From: CAVXFB01 sp963760935
Lineage (GTDB): Bacteria; Planctomycetota; Planctomycetia; Pirellulales; Thermoguttaceae
Length of the DNA stretch: 64,000 nt
Assembly (NCBI GenBank): GCA_963760935.1
Contig: CAVXFB010000006.1
Location: forward strand, 186,001 to 250,000
Direction: 5' to 3'
In this document: piece by piece, positions 1-7,753 of the stretch
Layout of the letters: each line of letters begins with the position of its first letter
Numbering within the stretch: the stretch's first letter is position 1
Made by a program: the position numbers and the translations under genes
Notes under the pieces: generated by a model
Databases searched by the model: none
What the model was told of the DNA's origin: nothing
What the model saw: the letters and a program-made list of their open reading frames with translations, nothing else

Positions 1-830
1 TTGACGCCAAGCGCGACCGCCTGCTGGAACTCCTGCGGAGCTTTGGCAGTTGCGCCGTGGCGTTCTCCGGTGGGCTGGACAGTACCGTGCTTGCCAAGGC
101 GGCGCAGTTGGCCTTGGGCGACAAGGCCGTCGCCGTCACCGGTCGAAGTGCCAGCCTTGCCACCAGCGAACTGGACGAGGCCCAAGACCTCGCCCGGCAG
201 ATCGGCATCCGCCACGAAGTGATCGATACGAACGAATTGGCCATCCCCGAGTACCAGGCCAACAAGTCTGATCGCTGCTATCACTGCAAGACAGAACTAT
301 TTGGTCAGGTAGAGAAGATTGCCGCGCGGCTCAACGTGGCCGTGGTGGCCGACGGCAGCAATCGCGACGACCACGGCGAGCACCGACCGGGCCTCCAGGC
401 CGCCCGAGAACAGCGTGTCCGCAGTCCGTTGGCCGAATGTGGGCTCACCAAGTCCGAGATTCGTCGTCTGGCGGAGTTCTGGGGCCTGCCCACGTGGGAC
501 AAACCGGCCGCGCCTTGCCTGAGCAGCCGCATCGCCTATGGCGAAACGGTTACACCCGAGCGGTTGGCCATGATCGACGCGGCCGAAGGCTTCCTGCGCG
601 AGCGTGGCTTCCAGCCTCTGCGCGTACGCTATCACAAAGGCGACATGGCCCGGATCGAGATCCGCGTCGAGCAGCAGTCGAAGTTTGCCGATGCATCGTT
701 CCGCACCGAGGTGGTCCAGTACCTGAAGTCCCTCGGCTTCAAGTACGTCTCGCTCGACTTAGAGGGCTTTCGCAGCGGCAGCTTGAATGCCGTCCTGCCG
801 CCCGAGAGCCTTTGGAAGGGGACCAAGTAG
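1..830 (+). CDS. larE: LarE-type ATP-dependent sacrificial sulfur transferase, 5' end missing
   Basis: The reading frame is already open at the window edge, so the true start lies upstream; the visible part reads in frame from position 3 and ends at TAG 828-830. LarE adenylates and thiolates the pyridinium cofactor precursor in nickel-pincer cofactor synthesis. Visible signatures are the PP-loop SGGLDST (near 66-86), DGSNRDD, and the C-terminal LarE block with WDKPAAPCLSSR. The cysteines are informative: CYHC at 276-287 plus the Cys of APCLSS at 516-518 give a CxxC...C arrangement, which is known for the iron-sulfur type of LarE that recycles its sulfur instead of sacrificing a side-chain cysteine. 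larB and larC are not in the window. It converges on cinA. The family call is firm; the cluster type is inference. Confidence 0.9.
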   Translation, partial: DAKRDRLLELLRSFGSCAVAFSGGLDSTVLAKAAQLALGDKAVAVTGRSASLATSELDEAQDLARQIGIRHEVIDTNELAIPEYQANKSDRCYHCKTELFGQVEKIAARLNVAVVADGSNRDDHGEHRPGLQAAREQRVRSPLAECGLTKSEIRRLAEFWGLPTWDKPAAPCLSSRIAYGETVTPERLAMIDAAEGFLRERGFQPLRVRYHKGDMARIEIRVEQQSKFADASFRTEVVQYLKSLGFKYVSLDLEGFRSGSLNAVLPPESLWKGTK

Positions 831-908
831 CAGGCACACAGCGTTCAAGGTGCATGCAACATTCCGCATCCCGATATCGGCACAGCGGTGCCTTCTCGTA
901 TATAGGTG

Positions 909-2117
909 CTACGATGCGGCAAGCAGCGCCACGCGGACGAAATTGAGCGCATGCTTCGCGCATAGGATCCGCACTAGCGACGGATGCCACCCAAGCGGAA
1001 TGCTCTTCTGCTGCACGCCTGCGGCCGACGCCAAAGCGAAAGTGACCGTCTCGATCGATTCGTCTTTCGCCAGCCCGCGCCTTCGCACGAACGGGCCGAT
1101 GGCCAGCCCGAAGTCCGCGCCCGACTGCTCGCGGCATGCAGCGGCCAACAGTTCGCTTGCCTCGTCCGTGTGTGTCAACACCTGACCGCCGCGATACACT
1201 CCGACCGAGTCGGCCGCGCCCGCAAGCCACTCGGCCACGAGGCCAGCGCTGCCGCATTCAACCGTCGCCAATGACTTGCCTTGCTGGCCAAGCAGCCGAA
1301 CCACGGCATGTTGCAACTCATCGTCTTCCTCACCAAATATCAGTGTGCCAAGACACTGTCGGATCGTCGCCACGGTTGGCTCCATAGCCGCGCAGCATTC
1401 CTCCTCTGTCGCGCCGTCGGCCGCGATCCGCAGAATTATCGTAGCCTTGCTGGCATTGATGCCGACCGTCGGTCGGCGGCCTCGGCGGATCAGGTCTGGC
1501 AGCATCGATTCAAGCTGGCTCTCGCCCGCCCCGAAGCAGTTGATGCGCCGGCGGCGAATCACTCGCCCCGTGCCTGCAAACGCCGTGAGCGCCGCCGCAA
1601 CGGAGTCGTGCCACATCTCGACCATTTCGGCCGGCACGCCCGGCAAACAGATCACGCGACTCGGCGATCGGCCGGGCCGAGGCGCCTCGAAATCGATTCC
1701 CGGCGCCGTCCCATGCGGGTTCGGCACAATGCGGCTGCCGACAGGGAACATCGCCTGCAATTCGTTCTGCGGCGGCATCGGCCGTTGCCTGTGCGCGAAC
1801 ATCGCGCGGATGTGGCTGAGCGCGTCTTGATCGAGCTGAAGCGCCCGTCCCGTAGCTTGGGCCAAAGCATCGCGTGTGAGATCGTCGGCTGTCGGTCCCA
1901 GTCCGCCGGTCGCTACGACAATATCTGCCCGATCGATCGCGCGACGGAACACGTCGGCGCAAGGTTCCAACTCGTCACCAACGGTGGAGTGGAAGAGGAC
2001 GCGCACGCCCAATTCTTCCAACCGCTGGCTGAGCCACTGGGAATTGGTGTCCAGAAGCTGACCGCTAGTAATTTCGTCACCGATGGCAAGGACTTCAGCA
2101 TGCATAGTGGGACTCAT
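909..2117 (-). CDS. cinA: CinA family protein with degenerate C-terminal amidase domain
   Basis: A 402-residue protein. Residues 5-170 are the MoCF-like (COG1058) domain with EVLAIGDEITSGQLLDTN and VATGGLGPTADDLT. The middle region is followed by a C-terminal CinA domain from about residue 270. In active nicotinamide-nucleotide amidases this domain opens with an ESCTGG-type motif carrying the catalytic serine; here the corresponding stretch reads VECGSAGLVA, so the domain is probably inactive. The ATG at 2117 overlaps the stop of the upstream gene (ATGA, 2114-2117), indicating translational coupling; an alternative in-frame ATG lies at 2105. The pyrophosphatase or competence-linked role is family knowledge; nothing in the context fixes it. 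Confidence 0.88.
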   Translation of the reverse strand: MSPTMHAEVLAIGDEITSGQLLDTNSQWLSQRLEELGVRVLFHSTVGDELEPCADVFRRAIDRADIVVATGGLGPTADDLTRDALAQATGRALQLDQDALSHIRAMFAHRQRPMPPQNELQAMFPVGSRIVPNPHGTAPGIDFEAPRPGRSPSRVICLPGVPAEMVEMWHDSVAAALTAFAGTGRVIRRRRINCFGAGESQLESMLPDLIRRGRRPTVGINASKATIILRIAADGATEEECCAAMEPTVATIRQCLGTLIFGEEDDELQHAVVRLLGQQGKSLATVECGSAGLVAEWLAGAADSVGVYRGGQVLTHTDEASELLAAACREQSGADFGLAIGPFVRRRGLAKDESIETVTFALASAAGVQQKSIPLGWHPSLVRILCAKHALNFVRVALLAAS

Positions 2118-4783
2118 GGATTAGCCGGAACAATGATTTCTGCCCGCTCCGAGCCGAGCCGGCCGCCGTCGCAGGCATCAACGAGCACGCGGTACCTTCC
2201 GGGCGTCTCGGGCAATCGGAAACTAACCGATGCCTTGCCATCTGCACCCGTGATCAGCATAGGATTCCAGAACAGGGTCATGGCGGAGCCTGTCCGCGCT
2301 GTGCGCTCCATGCCATTCGGCCGAATGGGCTGCGTCTGCTTCACCAGCGTTCGACTCTGCTCGACTGGCGCCCGCTCGCTGGTGGTTGCCAACGGTGCGA
2401 AGTATGGCGAGTAGGCAACGGGCAAGTCGCGGCCGTTCGATTGCCGAACTGTTGCCGCGAGGATAACGCCGGCGATGACGCAGCAGGCCACGGCCGCAAT
2501 GGCGGCGATCCACAGGTGCACGCCCCCGGCAATTCGCATCAACCCAAGCATGGCCACCAGCAGCACCAGGCCGAGCCCGCCAAAAAAGCCCGTGACGGTC
2601 AACGTGTCGAGAGTCCTAGCTTGCCCGGTTCGATGATCGGCAAGGGCCGTCTCATACTTCGCACGGATCTTCTTCATATTATCGAACATCAGTGGCGGCT
2701 GATCCTTGACACTCGCTGCCACGGCCGCTTTGCCTTTTTCTTCGTGTGCGTGTCCTTCCACGGCCGGCTGTGACGCTTGCGTGGCCAGAAGCAAATTTAA
2801 AGCCACTGCCGCCGGCACTCCCTCTGTGGTCCTATCCGTAAGCAGGCGATCTTCGGCGGCCGAGTCTCGTTTTTCCAGTTCATCGATCAGCAGAATTTCA
2901 GTCGGCATCGTCGGCGACGGTTCTTCCGCCAAACTCCATAGAGCGCTGTTGACGGCAGCCACGGTTAGCGTCGCCTGCGCCGGTTCACCTTTTTCATTTG
3001 TTACGCCCAATGACATGTCGACCATTTCGCCCGGCGCGTACCGCTCTTTCAGTCCCAAGACCTTAACGTCCAGCTTTTGCGATGGGTGACGGTAGACCAA
3101 GCGCTCGGCGACCGACGTTGGCGGACTTGTGCTATAGTCGTACACAATCAGCCGAATCACGCCGGCAGCATCACGCGGAAGCGCTATCGTAATCGGATTG
3201 GCGACAGAAACACCGGTATGCGTCACCAACCGTTGCTCGCCGACCTGAACGCCGCGGCAGTACGCTGCCACCGCCAGCGGGCGGCCGGCTTTGGACGCGC
3301 GGATGTTCACGGCCAGTGGTTCACCGGCGGCATACACGCCCTCGCCGACGCTCAGCACCACGTCGCGCTGTGCCGAAACGCCCGGTATGGTCGGCTGGTT
3401 CTCGACGCCGGCAGGGCGAGTAATCTTCAGCCGGTAGGTTTCGCCAGCCCGCGGGATGATACTAAACGATCCCTTGCCGTCGACCACGGTATCCACAGTT
3501 GCGACGTCTTCCCCACCAGTTTTCTCGCCGCGTCCGTTTGCAACGATCATGCCCGATAGATGCAAGGGCCTTCCCAGTGCACTTCGCGCGGCGAAGTAGA
3601 CGCGATTCTCCAAGTCAGGCGTCAGTTCACCACCTTCGGGATAGAAGGTCACCTCGACTTTGCCAAGATTGATTGGGATGGCTTCGCTTATCGTCTCGGG
3701 CTCCGCGCCATGGTCAACTGCCACGGCGAGGCGTCCGTCACCGCGATCGAGTTTCTCCGGCAGCTTGAATTCAATTTCTGCGGCGCCGGCGTCATTCGTC
3801 TTGGACTGGCTCTCGGAGATTACCTTGCCATAGACGGTCGCCGTAATGCGCAATGGAAGGCCAGCCGCCGCGCGGCCGCCAACGTGCCGCGCCGAGAAGT
3901 GAGCAGTCACCTTCTCGCCCGGCCGATAGCTGTCGCCGGCAAACTCCAGGCTCTTATCGAATGCTGGTAACTGGTACGGACGGATGTAGAAGTGCCGCAC
4001 TTGCTCCGTCGACGCAGGATCCACGTCCGAAGAAGTCGAAACGTGTCGTCGCGAACAGGTGAGCGTGTATCGACCATTCGGTCGATCCGCCGGGATCTTG
4101 AATTCTCCGCTTGCCACGCCACGCTGCGCCGCACCGTCGGCCGACGAGTGCGGCACCACAACTCCCTTGGGGTCGCGGATATCGAAATGCATGAGTGCGT
4201 CCGACGCCGGCTCTAGCCCAAAGCGGTTGAGTGTCAATGACCGATAGTAGACCGTCTCGCCCGGCCGATACAACGGCTTGTCCACGTCCAGTTGCGTAAT
4301 GTAGGCGGTCGGCTCGACCGTCAGCGGATGGTCCATTTCTGCCCGATTGCCGCCATGCCGCGCTACGACCTTCAACCTGACTTGCGGCGGAAGCGGCAAA
4401 TCGGCCGGGATGATAATCGACAACTGCCCGCGATCGTCGGCCGGCTCATTGTGTACCCTCAACGGCTTGCCATCGCGGCCTAGGATCGCCGCCTCGATCT
4501 GAGCAGGCAGCGGTGCACCGCTCATCGACGTGGTTGTGATCGCGTACTCGGCCGCCACCCCGACGCGCATGCTCGACGGCCCGGTGACCATCAATCGCAA
4601 ATGCTCGCCGCGTTCGGCCACCTTTTGCTGGCGGTAAAAATATCCGCTGGCCGCCATCAACACGAACATCACCGCGACAAGGGCGACGATCGCATCGGCG
4701 GTCCTCCCCGACGTGCGCACCGCGGCGCGATTCGCGGCGTACGGCGATTGCGACGGGAGTGATTCACGCGAATCGCTGCTCAT
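2114..4783 (-). CDS. Alpha-2-macroglobulin-like (MG2 domain) membrane protein without thioester domain
   Basis: An 889-residue protein. A cytoplasmic N-terminus is followed by a transmembrane segment at about residues 32-50 (VALVAVMFVLMAASGYF), then a long periplasmic region. TQLDVDKPLYRPGETVYYRS (about 165-184) is a typical MG2 motif of bacterial alpha-2-macroglobulins. Near the C-terminus are two more hydrophobic helices (about 725-780), and the last 60 residues (MTLFWNPMLITGADGKASVS onward) match the start of the A2M bait-flanking domain. There is no CGEQ-type thioester motif and the protein is far shorter than full A2Ms (about 1500 residues), so this is a truncated family member. It overlaps cinA by 4 bp. 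Its function is unknown; protease trapping cannot be assumed. Confidence 0.75.
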   Translation of the reverse strand: MSSDSRESLPSQSPYAANRAAVRTSGRTADAIVALVAVMFVLMAASGYFYRQQKVAERGEHLRLMVTGPSSMRVGVAAEYAITTTSMSGAPLPAQIEAAILGRDGKPLRVHNEPADDRGQLSIIIPADLPLPPQVRLKVVARHGGNRAEMDHPLTVEPTAYITQLDVDKPLYRPGETVYYRSLTLNRFGLEPASDALMHFDIRDPKGVVVPHSSADGAAQRGVASGEFKIPADRPNGRYTLTCSRRHVSTSSDVDPASTEQVRHFYIRPYQLPAFDKSLEFAGDSYRPGEKVTAHFSARHVGGRAAAGLPLRITATVYGKVISESQSKTNDAGAAEIEFKLPEKLDRGDGRLAVAVDHGAEPETISEAIPINLGKVEVTFYPEGGELTPDLENRVYFAARSALGRPLHLSGMIVANGRGEKTGGEDVATVDTVVDGKGSFSIIPRAGETYRLKITRPAGVENQPTIPGVSAQRDVVLSVGEGVYAAGEPLAVNIRASKAGRPLAVAAYCRGVQVGEQRLVTHTGVSVANPITIALPRDAAGVIRLIVYDYSTSPPTSVAERLVYRHPSQKLDVKVLGLKERYAPGEMVDMSLGVTNEKGEPAQATLTVAAVNSALWSLAEEPSPTMPTEILLIDELEKRDSAAEDRLLTDRTTEGVPAAVALNLLLATQASQPAVEGHAHEEKGKAAVAASVKDQPPLMFDNMKKIRAKYETALADHRTGQARTLDTLTVTGFFGGLGLVLLVAMLGLMRIAGGVHLWIAAIAAVACCVIAGVILAATVRQSNGRDLPVAYSPYFAPLATTSERAPVEQSRTLVKQTQPIRPNGMERTARTGSAMTLFWNPMLITGADGKASVSFRLPETPGRYRVLVDACDGGRLGSERAEIIVPANP

Positions 4784-4930
4784 AATGGCCTCTCATTCAC
4801 TTGTGGCACCAGCACGTTCTGTCAGTCCCCACTCAATCTATGAGAGAGTTTGGGTAACGGCGAACGGTCATGCGACTTCTCCACGACAACACCGATCCCA
4901 GTCCCCGGTCTCAAATAGAGTCTCATGCAC

Positions 4931-7060
4931 TCATCCCACGTCCCCCAACTCCAGCGCCTTTCCGTAGCGGACCAACATCATCCGCCGCAGCTTGGCGTGC
5001 TCATCTCTCGACAACCCCGGATCGGAGCTTACCAGGTTGTGGGCGTCGCGGCGAGCCTCTTCGAGAATCGCCTGATCTCGCAGGAGGTCGGCAATCCTCA
5101 GCGGCGGCAGGCCATGCTGCCGAGTGCCGAAGATATCGCCGGGACCGCGAAGTTTGAAGTCCGTCTCCGCCAGCGCGAAGCCATCGGTCGAGGCCACAAA
5201 GGCCTTCAGCCGCTCTTGCGATTCCGCGGTTTGCGGATCGCCAAACACGCAGCAGAAGCCCGGAAACTTGCCGCGGCTCACGCGCCCGCGAAGCTGGTGA
5301 AGTTGGGCCAAGCCAAAACGATGCCCGCTCTCGATCGTCATCAACGTGGCGTTGGGCACGTCCACGCCAACCTCGACCACCGACGTCGACACAAGCACCT
5401 GGATCTCACCGCTCCGGAAACTGTCCATTGCCGCATCCTTTTCGGCCGGCGTCATACGACCGTGGATCATGCCGAGGCGAAAAGCCTCCAATTCGCCGTT
5501 CGACAGCGATTCGTATGTCGCGGCGATGCTTGCCGTTTCGGCCGCCTCCGATTCGTCGACCAGCGGCGTAACGACGAAGCCTTGGCGACCCTCGCGAAGC
5601 TTCTTGCGAAAAAAGTCCCACCACTTTGCCCGCTGCGCTTCGTTGGCCAGATAAGTGTTGACTTTTTGTCGGCCCGGCGGACTCTCGCGCAGCGTGGAAA
5701 CATCCAGATCGCCGAAAAGCGTCATCGTCACCGATCGCGGGATCGGCGTCGCCGTCATCACGAGGTAATGCGGGTCAGTTTCAGCCGCTTCTGGGCTTGC
5801 CCCGTGTCCTGCCGTCTTGTTCGAGCCTTTGAGAATTGCGCGCTGCCGGACGCCAAATTTGTGCTGCTCATCGATCACCACGAGCCCAAGCTTGGCGAAC
5901 GACACGTCCTCCTGAATGATGGCGTGGGTGCCGACAACGATGTCGACCGCGCCGGTGGCAATCTGTTGGACGACCGCGTCTCGCTGGCTCGATGCCAGAC
6001 CGCCGGTCAGTTGGGCCCGCCGCACCTGGCTGGACGCCAGCATCCGTTCGAGCGTCTGCGCATGCTGCCGGGCGAGGACTTCCGTCGGAGCCATCAGCGC
6101 CGCCTGGTATCCATGGGCGACCGCCAAGAGCATGGCATACACCGCCACGACCGTCTTGCCGCTGCCCACGTCGCCCTGCAACAACCGATTCATCGGCATT
6201 GGCCCGGACATATCGGCCGCAATCTCCGCAATCGCCCGCTCCTGCCCCGGCGTCAGCTCAAACGGGAACAGTCGGCGGATCCGCGCGTCAATTTTCGCTG
6301 TCGCCTCCAGCGACGGCGCCTGCCGCTGGTCATGTTGCTGTCGCCGCCGCATAGCCAACGCCAACTGCAGAATGAACAGTTCCTGGTACACCAACCGCCG
6401 CCGGGCGCGGTCCAGGCTGGCTTGGTCCGCAGGAAAATGGATCTGCGGCAACGCCTCGACGAGTGGCCACAGGTCGTGGGCGCGGAGGTACTCGTCGGGA
6501 AACACCTCGTCGAGCAACTGACTGTGAGTTTCCACCGCCCCGCGGATGATCTTCCGCAACTCCCACTGCTGCAAGCCTTCGGTGAGCGGATAGACCGGCA
6601 ACATTTTCGTCACTGGCTCCTCCGCCTCGTCGTCCAGCGTTTCCACGCGTGGATGCATGAACTGCCAGACGAGTCCCTCGTATTTCGGCTTGCCGGAGAG
6701 CAATACCCGTTGGCCAAGCGTAAATCGCTCGCGCATGAACGGTTGGTTGAACCAGATCGCCCGGACGTGCCCCATGCGGCAGCGAATGGAAATGCCGAGG
6801 ATCGACCGGCCGGCGCTCGTATTGCGCAAATCGATGTCTTCGACGACGCCCCGGACTGATTGCAAGTGGCCCTCTTCCAGTTGGTCCGCCTCGCGCTCGT
6901 CGCTGAAATCCTGGTAGTCGCGTGGAAAGAAGAATAGGACGTCGCACAGGTTGTGCAGCCCGAGCCGCTCGAGCAACTCGGCCCGCGCCGGTCCGACGCC
7001 CTTGAGGAATTGCACGGGCGTAGCTAGCACTTCAGCGGCAGTTCGCTCAGAAACCGTCAT
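4931..7060 (-). CDS. recG: ATP-dependent DNA helicase RecG
   Basis: A 709-residue protein, normal for the family. It has the N-terminal wedge/OB domain (VQFLKGVGPARAELLERLG near residue 17, VRGVVEDIDLRN near 70), a helicase core with Walker A GDVGSGKTVVAVYA (about 294), DEQH box (VIDEQHKFGVRQR), TATPIPRS and the C-terminal motif VI segment QLRGRVSRG. It remodels stalled replication forks and Holliday junctions. The start at 7060 gives MTVSERTAAEVLATPVQFLKG, which fits relatives. It lies upstream of the A2M-like gene on the same strand with a 147-bp gap (4784-4930) in which no gene or clear hairpin is seen. Confidence 0.97.
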   Translation of the reverse strand: MTVSERTAAEVLATPVQFLKGVGPARAELLERLGLHNLCDVLFFFPRDYQDFSDEREADQLEEGHLQSVRGVVEDIDLRNTSAGRSILGISIRCRMGHVRAIWFNQPFMRERFTLGQRVLLSGKPKYEGLVWQFMHPRVETLDDEAEEPVTKMLPVYPLTEGLQQWELRKIIRGAVETHSQLLDEVFPDEYLRAHDLWPLVEALPQIHFPADQASLDRARRRLVYQELFILQLALAMRRRQQHDQRQAPSLEATAKIDARIRRLFPFELTPGQERAIAEIAADMSGPMPMNRLLQGDVGSGKTVVAVYAMLLAVAHGYQAALMAPTEVLARQHAQTLERMLASSQVRRAQLTGGLASSQRDAVVQQIATGAVDIVVGTHAIIQEDVSFAKLGLVVIDEQHKFGVRQRAILKGSNKTAGHGASPEAAETDPHYLVMTATPIPRSVTMTLFGDLDVSTLRESPPGRQKVNTYLANEAQRAKWWDFFRKKLREGRQGFVVTPLVDESEAAETASIAATYESLSNGELEAFRLGMIHGRMTPAEKDAAMDSFRSGEIQVLVSTSVVEVGVDVPNATLMTIESGHRFGLAQLHQLRGRVSRGKFPGFCCVFGDPQTAESQERLKAFVASTDGFALAETDFKLRGPGDIFGTRQHGLPPLRIADLLRDQAILEEARRDAHNLVSSDPGLSRDEHAKLRRMMLVRYGKALELGDVG

Positions 7061-7200
7061 GCCGCCATTCTAGCGGGACATAGGGCTGGCGGCGAGGGGC
7101 AGGCGGCGGCGACAGAAAGCGTCTGGCACGACGACTGGCCTGAAATACTGGACGCCACGGTTGGCTTGCCCAAACGTGTTCCCACCACTGCTGTTTCCTC

Positions 7201-7680
7201 TCACCTATTCAAAAACTTTTGGTACGCCGCGACGGCCAGCGTGTCGCAGCGCTCGTTTTCGGCGTGGCCGGCGTGGCCGCGAACGTGGGTGAAGCGAATT
7301 GAGTGGCGGCCGGTAAGCTCGTCCAGCCGCCGCCAGAGGTCTTCATTCTTGACTTCGGTCCAGCGACCGTTTTCACGGCGTCGCCAGTCGTTCTGCTTCC
7401 ACTTCGGCATCCACTCGGTCAGGCCCTTGCCCACGTAGACGCTGTCAGTAACGAGTTCGACCGAGGTCGGCCGCTTTAGGGCCTCCAGCCCGCGAATGAC
7501 GGCCGTCAGTTCCATGCGGTTGTTGGTCGTATCCGCCTCGCCACCGAAGGCCTCCTTCTCCTTGCCCGTTCCGGTGTGGCGAAGAACATACGCCCAGCCG
7601 CCAGGACCCGGATTGCCGCTGCACGCCCCGTCGGCGAAGAGTTGGACCTCGGACTTGTTGGAGGCAGGAGGATGAGTCAT
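7201..7680 (-). CDS. rnhA: Ribonuclease HI
   Basis: A 159-residue protein with the complete RNase HI fold. The catalytic acidic residues are in LFADGACSGNPGPGGW (first Asp), NNRMELTAVIRGLEAL (Glu), LVTDSVYVGKG (Asp) and the late ENERCDTLA (Asp), and the loop His is in HVRGHAGH. The open frame extends upstream to 7806 and would overlap the histidine kinase gene, so the ATG at 7680 (MTHPPASNK) was chosen; an ATG at 7701 is also possible. It degrades the RNA strand of RNA-DNA hybrids. It sits downstream of the sensor kinase on the same strand, separated by a short tandem TGACATC repeat. Confidence 0.95.
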   Translation of the reverse strand: MTHPPASNKSEVQLFADGACSGNPGPGGWAYVLRHTGTGKEKEAFGGEADTTNNRMELTAVIRGLEALKRPTSVELVTDSVYVGKGLTEWMPKWKQNDWRRRENGRWTEVKNEDLWRRLDELTGRHSIRFTHVRGHAGHAENERCDTLAVAAYQKFLNR

Positions 7681-7730
7681 TGGCGAACGCTTTTCACCCA
7701 TACACCGCATCCCCGAAAAGGCCGTTGATA

Positions 7731-7752
7731 GCTGACATCTGACATCTGACTG
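7731..7752. repeat. Short tandem CTGACAT intergenic repeat
   Basis: Three near-identical heptamer units (TGACATC) lie between rnhA and the histidine kinase stop codon, preceded by GATAGCTGAC. The same words (CTGATAGCTGAC, GTCAGC) recur in the fab cluster spacer near 62520-62590. They seem to belong to a low-complexity intergenic repeat family. Confidence 0.5.
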
Positions 7753-7753
7753 C

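Noticed and set aside
4925..6859. Long plus-strand frame (644 codons) opposite recG
   Set aside because: It is rich in His, Arg and Gln, has no recognisable motif and lies exactly antisense to intact recG; a typical GC-rich shadow frame.
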